Assembly: GCA_006384855.1 (NCBI GenBank)
Contig: VCJN01002371.1
Coordinates: forward strand, 124,001 to 188,000
Direction: 5' to 3'
From: Tetraselmis striata
Taxonomy: Eukaryota > Chlorophyta > Chlorodendrophyceae > Chlorodendrales > Chlorodendraceae
Length of the DNA: 64,000 nt
The notes under the pieces are model-generated. The model was not told where the DNA came from. It did not search any database and saw only the letters and a list, made by a program, of their open reading frames with translations. Below, in pieces: positions 33,801 through 45,438 of this stretch; the first letter of the stretch is position 1; the number at the start of each line of letters is the position of its first letter. Position numbers and translations under genes: made by a program.

Positions 33801-36076
33801 ATGCAACTCCCCATTTCAAGGACCTTCAGCTGTTATTTACCAGGTAGTCAAAGATGCGGTGATGCCCATAAACAACCGCACCGCTCCGTATCACCCCCCC
33901 CCCCCCCCCCCCCCCCTCTCTCTCTCTCTACCTCATCGTGAAAGGGGGTTTCCTGCTGGCTCCGTCAAAGCGGATGCCGTGGGCTCAGCCACCCGCCATG
34001 CAGCTGATATCATGGTGACCCTACTCCAACCCTATTATATCCCCCAGTTTCAGACCTGGTCCAAGGCCTGAATTCCGGGCCTTTTCAGTAGATGGAAATG
34101 TAAAGTAAATGTTGGGACACGTGACACAGGGCAGACGAAACCAATTGCCGTGCGACTTGTATCCAGACAAACCCTAAAACCTAGAAACCCGTCCGTTATT
34201 GTCCGGACATCGCTCTGGGAGGGGCACGCAATGGGGGAGTGACCCTGTGCTTGCTGCTGGTTGGCAGGCTGGCGAGCGGGACCGCAGGCGGCAGGCGGAG
34301 GAGCAGGCGCGGGAGGTGAGGGCCGGCGGCCTGCGAGGGGCCCGTGGCGCTGGGCGGCGGCCAGGGAGAGCCTGGATGGAATGGGACGGGACGGGATGTG
34401 GCCGAGGATCTGTGGGCGCGGGGCGTGAGGGGCACCGGGGCCGAGGCTGTGGGTGAGGGCGTGTGGGGCGCGCAGGACCGGCTGCGCAACGAGGAGCTGA
34501 GCTCGGAGTGCTCCCGGCTGAGGGAGTCGCTGTCCGCGGCGCTGGAGGCGGTGGCGCAGGCCACCGCGCAGGCGGAGGAGTCGAACAAGGTCCGCCGCCC
34601 GCACCGCGCCCGTGCATGCGATGCCCTGCGGGTCCTCCGCGGATGCGGATACATGGTATACGCGGAGATGGACCTATAGGTACCGGCATTCCTATGCTGT
34701 AGGGATTATCGATTCTCAATCTATATACACATTGGCACGTACTCGGGCAGCGGCACACACGCATACATATACACTTGCGCACACACATATATACACACAC
34801 ATGTATATACTCACATACACAAGACACACATATACATTGGCAATTATGAAATCCTCCTGGATCTCGTCCTCTGATAACGGGTGGGGGAAACAATCGCATG
34901 CATTTAGGGGGTGAGTGGAGAGAGAGAGAGAGAGATAAATCTTATCTCATTCCTGTCAGTGGGTGTGCTGGATGTCGTGGATAGTAAGGAGGATCGTCTC
35001 CGTTCCCTTGGGGGCCCGTCCTGGGGCCCGTAGTCACTTACCAGGTGAGGCAGCGACACGCCCAGCTAATGTCCGTGCGCCCCCTGGCCGGTGCTCAGCG
35101 TGCCGACAGCGCGGAGGCAAGCATCGAGAGAGAGATGAAGAAGGGCAGGAAGGCCATGAAGGCGGAGCTGGAGGCCTTGAAGTGCGCATCCCCCCCCCAC
35201 ACCCGCGTTCGGCCCTTCCAACCTTGCCGGTGATCCAGCCCCCACCCCACCCACCACAGCCGCTGATCTACCCACCCTGCCGGGCGCCCGCAGGGAGCCG
35301 ATGTTCCTGGACGCGCTGGAGCGCGCGCAGGCCGCGGTCAAGAAGGATCTGAAGGAGGCCAAGCTGGCCTCCACGCTGGCGAGCCAGGCTACCGCGCTGC
35401 GCGTGGAGAGCCTGGAGATCGCGCTCAAGCGCGCCAACTCGGCCAAGAACAAGTGGCAGGCCCGGGCCGTCGAGGCGGAGGAGGTGGCCGGCCAGATGCA
35501 GGCAGGGTGCCCCGGGATTGAGCCTGCGGGTGGCGGAAGCAGCGCACTGCGTTGCACCGCCAAGTCGGGGTGTTCCGTGCTGCACTAGTGGTGCATTGCG
35601 TTCGCGTTCCGGACGAGGCAGTTGCCACTTCCTTGTTATTAGGGGATACTAAGTATCAATGTACAGTTGACCCCAGGGTGCGGCTGTGGTACCCGGGTAG
35701 TCATCTGATCGTCCGCTCCATCTTCACAGAGCGACTCGCTGCTTCACGTTCGTTTTTTTTCCTGGGCCAGTAACAGCGACGCTGCACAGCTGCAGCCTGC
35801 CCAGTCCACAATCGACTGATCGAATGCACTGTGGCGCACCCGCCCGTGCGCGCGCAGATCCAGCTGATGTCGGTGCCGCCAAAGGACGCCGCAGCCGCCG
35901 ACATCCGCGGCCGCGCGCAGCGCTACCTGCGCTCCGGGCAGGACATCCGGCACTTCAAGAGCAACGGCACCAACGGCGTCAGCATCGAGCACACGTCGCA
36001 GCCCATCCACAGCAGCTGGGTGTCCTCCAAGGCGGACCGCGGACCGGGCGGGCCGCGCCCCAACGGCGTGAATTGA
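30232..36076 (+). CDS. Coiled-coil protein, 13 exons
   Basis: Exons 30232-30369, 30521-30602, 31125-31243, 31562-31621, 32286-32495, 32776-32865, 33423-33506, 33601-33765, 34268-34315, 34476-34589, 35099-35181, 35294-35501 and 35858-36076 join without a frame break into 539 residues. All introns are GT-AG except the last, which appears to be GC-AG (CAG before GCAGGG). Residues from about 75 to 465 are rich in Ala, Glu, Arg and Lys with few prolines, typical of a long coiled coil (for example AEERKN-like and VEAEKRAGQRVQDALEEFGR segments). The C-terminal 72 residues are not coiled and end GPRPNGVN. I recognise no named family; a structural role in cytoskeleton, basal body or vesicle tethering is only a guess. 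The start at 30232 is the first ATG in a plausible first exon and is the least certain part. A TGTAA lies about 180 bases past the stop. Confidence 0.7.
30825..30892 (+). repeat. (GT)n microsatellite, about 34 units
   Basis: Uninterrupted GT dinucleotide tract inside the second intron of the coiled-coil gene. Confidence 0.95.
32516..32738. repeat. 25-base G run and 24-base C run in one intron
   Basis: The intron 32496-32775 has a pure G run at 32516-32540, just after its donor, and a pure C run at 32715-32738, just before its acceptor. In the transcript these could pair and loop out the roughly 175 bases between. Confidence 0.85.
33201..33238 (+). repeat. Short interstitial telomere-like tract
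   Basis: Several degenerate TTTAGGG / TTAGGG / TCTAGGG units in a row within a coiled-coil gene intron. It is too short and impure to be an active telomere. Confidence 0.7.
34733..34934 (+). repeat. (CA)n-rich and (GA)n microsatellites
   Basis: Alternating CA/TA-rich sequence at about 34745-34840 and a GAGAGA tract at about 34917-34934, in an intron of the coiled-coil gene. Confidence 0.8.
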
Positions 36077-37091
36077 TAAGCCTCCCCACCCCACGCCCCT
36101 CTCGGGGCGCATTGTAGACAGCCGTAGCGCCACCGCCGCACCGGGCGCCGCCCTGCCACGGAAGCCGCCCGGCTCCCATCCGACAGCGCCCCCCAGTGGT
36201 TCCCTACACTTAGACAGAACCCACCCTCCCTATTAGATTACATACACCCATCCAGCGTTGTAACTTTATCACTGCTCGCACTGGTATCGCCGCCGGGCGG
36301 CAGCCAGGGCGCTCCGCTACGATGGCGGACAAGCGATGGGCCGCCCCGTTGCGACACGCCTGCTATGCTGGGCGCCCCTCACAGACAGATTCCACGGCCC
36401 GCTCTGCCAACCGCCCGCCTCAGGTTTTGCCCGTATAATCCACGACATTGCCTACCTTTCATGCGACAGACTACGTGCATGACATGACAAGTCTCGTCAG
36501 CACGACGGCGGACTCAGTGTAGAAGATGAGTAGAAGGGAAATATTGTAGCTGTACCAAAAAGGCCCCCGCCAAAACGAGTGAAATTCGGCGACGCTACTC
36601 ACGGCGGTCGACGGTGAAGCGTCGGCGGGCGCCGCAGATATGTCGCGCGCACGGGTATCGGGGTAGAAAGTGCGTAAGTACTAATAATCGGTTCGATCAC
36701 GTCGCTACATCCGGGTTCCGTAGTTTTGTCCGTTATGAGTTTCGTGATTAGAACGGAGTCTGGGATTTGATCCGGTATAGAGTTCGGTAACATTCCGCCC
36801 GATCCAGTAGTGACCGATGTCGACTTTACCCATCACACTACCGGTACTGCACACGCCGTATTACCCGTGTTGGGCGCAAAACAGTACTCACACCGCCGAA
36901 CCGTGCATCAGTGGACTCGTAGCCAAGTCGCCTGAAATTGAACCAATGAGGAGATTGCGCGGTCTTAGATTGTTTGTTCTCAGTCGGGTAGGCAACCGTA
37001 TATACACTAACATATTGGCAGATGCGGGGGTTATTAATATAGTATATATACATAAATATATGGGGGTTTGATAGTTCAATAACTTGGCCCC
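36077..37091. other. No gene recognised
   Basis: 3' flank of the coiled-coil gene and intergenic sequence, with only short ORFs lacking resemblance to known domains. Confidence 0.4.
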
Positions 37092-38400
37092 CCCGGGGGG
37101 GGGGGAGGGGGGGGCGGGGGGCTCATGCTGTTGGTGCTAGGGCCCTTGGAAACACCAGTCTGAACATGCTCATTTTATCTTGTAGCAGCATGCGGATGCC
37201 ATTGTTGTTATCGTTGTCGGGGGATCTTGCACTTGTCGGCGTTGGCGGGCACGCATGGCGCTTGCTACTTCCAGCGCTTCCGGGACGGAGGATGGCATCA
37301 GCATGAACACCTGCTTTCGCTCCCTGGATCGGGGTATTGCCGACACTTTAACAATAAGACTTTCGTGATCAGTCTGTGATAATTCGTCTGATTTTGAGAT
37401 GTGAGGCGGGCGGGGCGAGCAGTGCGTACAGGAAATGGCCCTTAATTAACATCGCGTTGGCACGCATAAACAAAGCGACATTTCAGGTCCCACGCAGTCA
37501 AGCAGTGTGCAATTGACTAGGCTTGCCTGGAAACGCCCTTGAGAGGTTTCGACGAGGTGTACGGCGGAACTTCCTATTACTGAACTGGGAAAAAAAAAAG
37601 CAAGCGGCGCAGATACTACCGGCTGAAACCAGGGATGGAATGCAGCAGGCGGTCAGTGCCTGGCAAAATCAGCTGCTGGAGCTGCTGGCCGGGAGAGCCA
37701 CCAAATGGAAAGACAACTATGCTGGCGCGATGGATGGGCTGCGCGTTGCGATCCACGCCGGCACCAATTCGTTCATGCATTGCGGGCGGGTCCCCTGAAT
37801 TATTCAAGATATAGGGGTTTGTTAGTATATTCCTGGCATAGTATATGAACACACTCACATACGTACGAACATACGTATATTTATTACGGTGCTGACCTGA
37901 CTTTCAAAGCAAGCAATTTAAGAACGCGCTACGCCCTTATTGGTTAAATAATGTCAGACGAGTGCATCACGTTGTCATTACGAGAATTAAGAACATCCGC
38001 TAGCACCCCATATCTCAGAGCCAGAAGTGGGTTGTTGCAGTCGGCGCGGCACCCATATTGGGGAGTTTATTCGTTAGGACTTCACATTGTGGGTAGGAGG
38101 GGGGGGGGGGGAGGGGGGGGGTCCAGGGGGCGTGTTGGTGCTCAAGCCCCTGTAGTCTGAACGTGCTCTTTTTAACGTGCAGCAGGGTGCGGGTGTCATT
38201 GTTATTATTGTATCGCCGTCGGGGGTTGGCGGGCACGCATGGCGCTTGCTACTGCCGGCGCTTCCGGGGCGGAGGATGCCACTCCCTGCTCTCCCTGCAG
38301 GCATTGCTGCGAACCTGCTACGGGTCGCACTCCACTGACTACCACATAGCCCGGCGGCAGCTCGGTTGGCTTGGACATGTCGGCGTTGCTTGCTTCATGC
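37092..38400 (+). repeat. Diverged ~190-bp direct duplication with LINE-like text
   Basis: The segment 37100-37297 (with TGGCGGGCACGCATGGCGCT and CGCTTCCGGG-CGGAGGAT) is repeated at 38098-38283. After the second copy the plus strand encodes YHIARRQLGWLGHVG. This resembles the RRLxWLGHVxRM motif at the C-terminus of many LINE reverse transcriptases, so the block is probably LINE-derived debris. A 91-codon ORF between the copies (37523-37798) is unrecognised. Both copies are preceded by G-rich tracts. Confidence 0.5.
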
Positions 38401-38572
38401 TTCAGCGCGGGGGGCTCCCCCGCGCTCTGCCTGGTGCGCGAGTACTGCGGCGAATGGGATCCTCACACGGAGGAGGAGGAGCTGCCAAGACATATTCTTT
38501 TTTCGGCCGTTCGGATAGGACCGGTAGTAGCAGGAGCAACCCTTGCAGCACCTCCAGGAGGTCGTTGTTGCT

Positions 38573-38604
<32 letters not shown>
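38573..38604 (+). repeat. 32-base G run (C on the TFIIS-like gene strand)
   Basis: Pure G homopolymer about 45 bases beyond the stop codon of the minus-strand TFIIS-like gene. It is the longest uninterrupted homopolymer I see in the window. Confidence 0.9.
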
Positions 38605-38647
38605 CGTTGCATCGCATGCACCCTCGCACGCCCATGGGAGAAGGGGG

Positions 38648-40197
38648 TCAGGAAGCGGCGTCGAAGTCGTGCTCCCGGCAGGCGAGCTCCGCGGGCGTGA
38701 GGCGCACCAGCTGCCGCGGCGCCACCCAGCCCGCGAGCACCTTGCTGCGCAGCACCTCGTTGCGCCGCAGGTTGGCCACCAGCTCGCGCGCCTTGCGCCG
38801 GTACGCCTGCGGCGCCGCCCCCAGCGCGCCCGCCACGCCCGCCTCCACCTCCGCCGCCGTCCGCCGCGCGTGCCCCGCCGCCGGGCTGTCGCCTGCCCCT
38901 ACCTCCTCCGCACTGCCGCCATCGCGCGACGCCATCAGCGCGCCGGCCAGCAGGGACTTGGCCTGAGGGGCGAGCAGATGCTGTCATGTCAGGCGGTCAT
39001 ACGTCGTCCAAAGCCGCAAGGAGTCCCGGGGAGACCACTCGAAATTCCGTTGGCATTATACCTTCGCAACCACATAACCCAGGACTGCTGCAGCACCCAC
39101 AAAATCACAGAATGAGGACAGCTGGCTCGTGGTTGGGCGTGTCCTGCACACCGCCTGTTCAACCCCGAGCGCCTGGATGCCATCCCGGATAAGGCAGCCG
39201 AGCTGCCAGGCGAGACCAGACCATACCGGATACGCGTAGGCGAGAGAGGGCGAGGTTGTGGCGGGGAGTGTATGCAGCCGCAGTGGCTCTTCCTCACTGT
39301 GTTCTTGTTGCAAGCGCTGTTGTGAGGACTCTCGCAATGGATAATGCACCCGGGATTGTCCGGGCCGGGATTGGCCGGGAGCAGCGGGAGGGCGCCCTGG
39401 GGGCTGAGTCGCCTCATGAAGAGGAGGAGGGGGGGGAGGACGTCGCGCTGCCCACCTTGTCCCTGTCCTGGGCGCTCAGGGGGCTGAGGCCGTCGTCGCA
39501 CACCCGCAGGGGCGCCCGCGGCTGCTGCTCCTGATGCTGCTGTGGCTGCGGCGCTGCCGCCCTGCCGGAGGCGCCGCCGCCCCCGCCCGGTCGCGCGTAG
39601 GGCGTCCTGGCCGCCGCCCTTGACTGCGCGCCCCCGCGGGCGGGCCCCACCGCGGCGCTGGTCCCGTTGCGCTCCTCGTCCACCGCCTGCCGCCACGCGG
39701 AGCGCAGGCTGGCGGCCAGCGGTTGGACCTGTGGGAACCTGGCCTGCTTGGACAGGTTCTTCACAGTCTTCCCCAGCTGGCGGCAACGCAGGGGGGCGGC
39801 TGTCAGCGCACTGTGAGATTCGTTTGCCGTGATAGCCAAGGCAAGGCGGCCAGATATATGTGGCCGAGGCAGCAAAAAAGTGCCCCACTGTTTATGATCG
39901 GGGCGATGGCACTGGTCGCACCCCGGTGTCCAGCAGGTGCTTCTCCGTCATGAGCAGCGAGGACAGCTGCCGGATGGTGTCCACCAGCGTCTCCTCCGAG
40001 CTCTCTGGGTCCTCGAGCACCTCCTTCATCCGAATAAGGTACTCGTTAGAGAAGACGCGGGCTGTGACGCCCCGCGGCAGCGTGACCACTTTGGCCAGGC
40101 TCCCCAGCGTGCGCTGACCGCGGCTTCCGGAGGAGCGCTGCGCGCTGGCGCTCGCGAACGCCGCCTCCCGCGTCGTCCGCACCACGAACCGCTCCAT
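38648..40197 (-). CDS. TFIIS-like elongation factor without the zinc ribbon
   Basis: Three exons, 40197-39922, 39776-39456 and 38962-38648, join in phase at GT-AG sites into 303 residues. Across the exon 1/2 junction lies a TFIIS N-terminal (LW) domain (about 60-135: LSSLLMTEKHLLDTG, LGKTVKNLSKQ, LAASLRSAWRQAV). Exon 3 carries the TFIIS central domain (about 230-297: YRRKARELVANLRRNEVLRS, KVLAGWVAPRQLVRLTPAEL), which binds RNA polymerase II. The protein stops 13 residues after this domain, so the C-terminal zinc ribbon with the catalytic Asp-Glu pair that stimulates transcript cleavage is absent. It could be a Pol II-binding adaptor, as in other LW/central-domain proteins. Alternatively it is a 3'-truncated gene: a long G run lies just beyond the stop. 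Confidence 0.8.
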
Positions 40198-40602
40198 CGC
40201 GCCCCGCGCGGGAGCCAAGGCCCCCTTCTGAAGACTGGCCCTTCCGAGCTGCTACCGCATAGCGACTGGTCCCAGGGCACGGGCTGAAGGGGTAATGAGA
40301 GGAACAGTGCTGGTAAAGGACTGCTTCGCGAGCGCGGTGACGCGGGTTCTGAGGAGCGACTCAGTATTCCTTGTGTGAAACTGGTACGGATTTACAGTGA
40401 GTCAGTGCATACATTATGAATAATTCGGGACTTTTCGGATTGTCCTTTTCTGGTGATTTCCTGATATCGCCTTTTGCAGCCAGCTACTCATGTAAATATA
40501 TTAACCGGGACCCCTCGCCCCTCTTCACAACGGTATATAGCCGCGGGTGCATCGCGCTATAATACACGTTCCTTATTACCTTTACCGTACTAATTTGTTT
40601 TT
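40198..40602. other. 5' flank of the TFIIS-like gene; no gene recognised
   Basis: Includes a segment near 40460-40495 (CGCCTTTTGCAGC-AGCT) that resembles 1865-1885. Both lie near LINE fragments. Nothing else is supportable. Confidence 0.35.
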
Positions 40603-41880
40603 TCGCCCCCGGGACAGGACTGGCACCAGTGAAACCCTTGCAGCGTCTCTACGACGGCCGTTTAGGCAGCAATCCAGTTACGGAAAGCCCTGGGTAGGCG
40701 ACGCTCCGTTATAGTCATCAAGCAAATTGCCGAAGCATTTCGCAAGACTAATTGAAGGCCAGTGACGGAATTTCCAACACTGTTGGATCACCGTCTAAAA
40801 CACTGCCATCAAAATACCCGGCACTGACCACGAAAGGTCCGCCCTACCCGTTTGGGCGTCGGCCCATTCGAGTAATGCGAGTTGGGGCAAGCCCCAACCC
40901 GCGGAGCAAAGCATTTCGGGAGTGCGATACATGTGCAACAAAAAAGGCAATGTGAGGGAGGGCCCGACGCCATAGCTGGAAAATTTTCCCATTCCCAGTA
41001 AAATCCAGGGCGCCGTGAAGGGAGGGGGGGACCCCGCCCAAAATAAAGGCAGTTAAGTCCTCAGGTGTTGACGCACTAACCTGACTACTAATAAAATCCC
41101 TGAACTCCGGAACTAACAACCCAAAATTATGACGGTGATACCCCCACCGCGGGCACTCCACCAACATATGTTCGATAGTCTCAGATTCACCTCCGCCACA
41201 TGCAGGGCAGTGTTCAAGGAACCGCTCAGGCATGGCATGAATCCGGGCCAATCGGCGGGCAGTGGGAAATACTCGGGTGCGTAATTGTATCATAATGTGC
41301 AACCCGGCCACAACCCCCGCGGGGACACCCACACCGTACTGTGGCAACGGGTTTGACGCATAGGACGCCTGGACATATATACCCCAGGTGTTATTGCGTG
41401 CTAACGATACCGACGATTCGTAACGCGCCCACACCGATGCCTTTACTAGTTTAGCGGCATCGCGCGCGGCTAGTGACCTCCACTCAAGTGGAAGGTGCGC
41501 CCCCTCAGCTAGCCCTACGTTCGCCCTAGCTAGTCGATCTAACCACCGCACAGTCCCCGACGTCCACGTGTTAGGGCGCGCCCGACTTGGCTGATCTACT
41601 AAATGGGTTATACATGTATTCAAGTCGGATGCTTTAAGGAACGCCCGAGCCCGTGCCGCAGCGGCCGTAGCCTCTATGGGCGCAATATCCAATTCCCGCA
41701 TCATCGGTGCAGTGGCTACCCCAGGGGAGTTTTTACCTACCCCAATGAGGCAACGCAAGCACTGATTGAGTACAGTTTGTAATTTATTTGCGCCGCTAGT
41801 TCTATCCATGCCCCATACTTCACACCCATAAGTTAAAACCGGCAGTACACAGGTTTTAAAAACCGACACACGCACATTAC
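40603..41880 (-). mobile_element. Non-LTR retrotransposon (LINE), 5'-truncated, best copy
   Basis: The element carries a ~240-bp 3' untranslated region starting CGCCCCCGGGACAGGACTGG (plus-strand view) and a 344-codon open frame, 41875-40844. The frame is the C-terminal part of a LINE ORF2 after the reverse transcriptase palm. Near its start it has VLPVLTYGCEVWG, a hallmark of this region. Near its end it has the zinc knuckle CPACGGGESETIEHMLVEC. The insertion ends abruptly near 41880, consistent with incomplete target-primed reverse transcription. Upstream RT and endonuclease parts are missing, so it cannot move on its own. Shorter copies are at 0.7-1.4 and 52.5-52.8 kb. Confidence 0.85.
40844..41875 (-). 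CDS. LINE ORF2 C-terminal fragment with zinc knuckle
   Basis: A 343-residue open frame without internal stops. It keeps the post-RT thumb-like region (FKTCVLPVLTYGCEVWG) and a C-x2-C-x8-H-x4-C knuckle (CPACGGGESETIEHMLVEC) that binds nucleic acid in related LINEs. The apparent start Met is just the first start codon after truncation. The intact frame suggests a fairly recent insertion. Confidence 0.8.
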   Translation of the reverse strand: MRVSVFKTCVLPVLTYGCEVWGMDRTSGANKLQTVLNQCLRCLIGVGKNSPGVATAPMMRELDIAPIEATAAAARARAFLKASDLNTCITHLVDQPSRARPNTWTSGTVRWLDRLARANVGLAEGAHLPLEWRSLAARDAAKLVKASVWARYESSVSLARNNTWGIYVQASYASNPLPQYGVGVPAGVVAGLHIMIQLRTRVFPTARRLARIHAMPERFLEHCPACGGGESETIEHMLVECPRWGYHRHNFGLLVPEFRDFISSQVSASTPEDLTAFILGGVPPSLHGALDFTGNGKIFQLWRRALPHIAFFVAHVSHSRNALLRGLGLAPTRITRMGRRPNG

Positions 41881-42599
41881 TTGCTGCTACTGTTACTTGC
41901 TTGCTGCTGCCGAAATGCCGATATGATGATGCTGAATAAGCGGGGCGGCGGCACGGGCGCGCTTGTACGGAAGTACCGGGCGGAAGTACCTGGGCTTTGG
42001 GCCACCTCTCACCGCCATTGTTATAATATTAATATTAGAGGACTTAATAATAGCCCTAATTCGGATAAAAATCCATTTATCTCGAAATAACCATTCAAAT
42101 AATGCTGTTTAATGCCTTTGGACGCCTGGATTTAGCCTGGATTAAGGTTTTTATGCTTTATAGCAGCCATGGTCGTCCAATCCTTGTATTACCCCGCCAT
42201 TGGTCGCGATTCCACACCCGAGTTGTGGCCGACTCGACTGCCCCGCCGTGATCGAGCGAGCGGCCCGTTTGGTCGACTCCTACCGCCACGACTCGCCAAG
42301 GGTACGCGTCCTAGGGCGATCAATGTGTTGCCTCCTGTTGAGCGCGGGCGAACGGCCACGCGCCAGCCGCGCAGCCATGCGCCGTCCGGACCGCGCCGTG
42401 ACTCGTGTACTCCCGAGTTGACTACATGCGTAACCGAGTGCGACGCAACTGTCAATAAGCATGGGCGGACATCGGCGTCGGACGCAAGGTCGTCAACATG
42501 ATCCGCAACGGCGTGCACGCATCCTGTTCAAGGACGGGCCACCCGCCCCATTTCACCAACGCGTCTCACTATAATAAGACGCGACTCTCGACTAGCTAC
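41881..42599. other. No gene recognised
   Basis: Intergenic sequence between the LINE and a decayed DIRS-like copy. Overlapping ORFs on both strands near 42.2-42.5 kb have no family resemblance. Confidence 0.35.
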
Positions 42600-44560
42600 G
42601 CTTCATGGACGGCGAGTGGGCTCACTTCTTGACTAGCGGGGCGTTGGGGGGAATGCCACTGCTTATTGCGGTGGGCCTCCCGGCTCTTATTCGTCCCCAA
42701 GCACGGTGTCAACAAGTGGCGACTCATTATCGACCTGCTGCCCATCAACTGATATTGTGATGAGGAGCGGATGAACCTTGGCTCCGAGAGCCTCACCTGG
42801 CTGGGTCATATGGCTGGGTCTGGCGACTGGCCCATGCTTTCCGGGACATGCATATGCATGTCGGCTTCTACGCCGTCGACATTGCCGCCGAGTACCAAGA
42901 CTAGTTCACCGTCCACCACCGAGGCAAGCTATACCGACTGGCGGCAGGGCTACCTGTTGGCTGGAGCTGAAGCCCATGTTGCTTTCGCTCCTTCATGGCC
43001 GCGTTCAACCGCCATTTGCGTTGCCCTAACGACTTCACTATGACCCTGCACGGAGTGCGTCGGTCCAAGCTCGGCACGGGACGACGCCATACACTGCGCC
43101 GACACTACCGCGGCTGTCGTATGCTCCCCTGCTGCATGGACGAGTTCATGTTCTACGCCGCGTCGAGTCAAGCGCATGCCTATGCCGTACGCGACCGCAT
43201 CATTCACTTTGATACCAGGGAATAAGCTCAGCCTCAGCCGACACCCGGACAAGGGCAAGTGGGAGCCGGTGCAACGATTGGAACTACATCTTGACATGGA
43301 GATCGACTCACATGACGGAACGATTCGGGTGCTCCAACGCAAGCCCGGGTCACTCGCAGCAATGGCCCTAGGTCTCATCCGCCACGCGAAGCGCGACAAG
43401 CGATGGCTGCATCTCCGAGAGCTCGCGTCCCTGGTAGGTCGCGCCCAGTTCATGTCCCTCGCCATCAAGCCAATCCGTTCTACGTCCGCGACGAGCTCCA
43501 CTACTACGTACTCCGCACTAAAGACGACTCATCAAGGAGTGGGCGCGTCAAGATGACGCACCGGCCCAAGCGTCATCTCGAGTGGTGGGCTGCGGTACCT
43601 ACACACAATTACGGCCGCTTTATGTATAAGCCCGTCGAGGCCGTCTATACATGCACGTCAACAGCTCCGGCTACTGATGGGCGCCGTCCTCAACGAGACC
43701 ACCGAGGCGCGCGACTTCCGGTACGACGAGAGCAACCGCGAGCCGCACGCACATCACCTACAAGGAGCTCAAGGCTGTCCGGTACCTCTGCTCACCTTCC
43801 TCTATCTCGGAGCTGCGATGGGGTCGACATGTGTTGCTCCACGAGGACAATATGGGGGTGGTCCACATCCTCGCCAACCTCACCGTCCTCCCGTCCCCCT
43901 ATACATACTTATGACAGTTACGGAAGCTGTGGTTCATCCTCGACACCAACGACATACATCCATTCGCACGCGCTACATCAAGACCACATCAACCACCAAT
44001 CTGACCAGCCGCCTTGGCTGCGAGATAGACTACGACGATTATTGGGCGTTCAACCTACGCCATATCAACGACCTCGACATCGTCTGGGGTCGTTACACCA
44101 TCGACCCCTTATTCGCTCCGATGGAAAACGCGCGGCTCCCGCGCTACAACTAACTCATGTTGGCGCGACCTATGCAGGGAGGCCGCCGACAGCCTACACC
44201 TTCCCTACGGCACGTGGCGTCGCAAACACAAGTGATGTAGCTCCACCCCCCCCCCCCCCTTGGGTACGGATCATCGACGAGCGACCTCGCTCGTCATCAA
44301 ACTCCACACCTCAGGCGCGGCGGCCACTTTCATCGTGCCCTACTGGCCCGACCGGAGCTTGCACCGGCGCCTCTCGGAATCAAATGGCGTCCGAGGTGGT
44401 TGTCTTCCCGCCCTCCCCGGGCCTCTTCGCGCCCGGCCGACTCATCATGCGCGACCTACGACGGCGTCGGTCCCCCAACTGGCTCCTCGTCGCATTTCGG
44501 CTCCCCCTCCGGGCCCGGTGCCCTGCCCTAGCTTCTTGATCGCACCTCGTATTCCCTTCG
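42600..44560 (+). pseudogene. Decayed DIRS-like RT/RNase H copy
   Basis: Plus-strand frames follow the intact polyprotein of the 5.4-8.3 kb element with many frameshifts and stops. In order they read FMDGEWAHFL, NKWRLIIDLLPIN, GKLYRLAAGLPVGWS, a thumb region (HAKRDKRWLHLRELASLVG, AQFMSLAIKP), SGRVKMTHRPKRHLEWWAAV, and a C-terminal methyltransferase-like part (GRYTIDPLFAPMENARLPRY). The catalytic YMDD is replaced or lost (CCMDEFMFYA). No terminal repeats or recombinase could be found. It contains a 14-base C run at 44246. Confidence 0.8.
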
Positions 44561-45438
44561 GGTCGGCCGGCGCCCTCTTGCGTTGTACCCCAAGATGATC
44601 GAGCTTGATGGCATACCACATACACATCCCCCTTTGAAATGTTTACTACCTTTTAAATGTTTACTAACTTTAAATGTTTAGTTGGGGTTTCCTTCGCATG
44701 GCGCGCACTTCGCGCGTTCGCCTGAGACACGCCAATAATCCACGTGGCGCGCATGCGCCGCGCGCAGCGACACATCTTATACCAAGCACAAGCACGGACC
44801 GCTGTACGACCGCGGGCATGCAACGGCACTCAAATTAGAGGTGGAGATATGCCGTGACAACGAGCACCGTCAACTCCAGCACATCGCTGTGAGTCAACCC
44901 CGTTCGAGGTGGTAGCAATCTATTAAAACTAGCGGACTCTCTGCTGTCCCCATCTTCCATCTTCCCTCCCTGCCTACCATGTGGCGGGCCGCGTCCGCCC
45001 CTCCCTCCCTCACTTAGTGCTTTCTATTCTTGCGGGCTGCCGACATACTCCTGCCCTAGGAAAGATTTTAATCCAAGGCAAGGCGCTTTTTCGGCAAACA
45101 GCCCCCTTTGAAACTCATCGCTCGACTGGCACTTCACTCTACCCCGCCGTGATAACCAAACCCATATAGAAACTGGCTTAAATGTAGGCTTTTTCCTTCC
45201 CCAGTAGTCGCTACTTTGCGTGCATTCTCTCGACGCTCTCCCTATAACCAAAAAGTAAAATTATAGAAACTGGAACTTCACTCCAGCACTCCTGACGCGA
45301 CAGCCCGGGCGGGTGACGACCGCAGAACGCTGCACAGCACCTGGCGAGCGTCGTGCCGCTATCAGCAAGGCCGTCATACCGTACGGTTACTCTGCCCTGC
45401 GCCAGGTGACCTCTCTAGCGACCCGCCGACGTCCCACG
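44561..45438. other. 5' flank of the kinesin gene; no gene recognised
   Basis: Contains a short tandem AATGTTTACTA-like repetition near 44638-44680. No exon is supportable. The promoter of the downstream kinesin presumably lies at the right end. Confidence 0.35.

Noticed and set aside
38543..39115. Plus-strand ORF opposite the TFIIS-like exon 3
   Set aside because: Begins in a G homopolymer translated as poly-Gly; the minus-strand frame has the TFIIS central domain.
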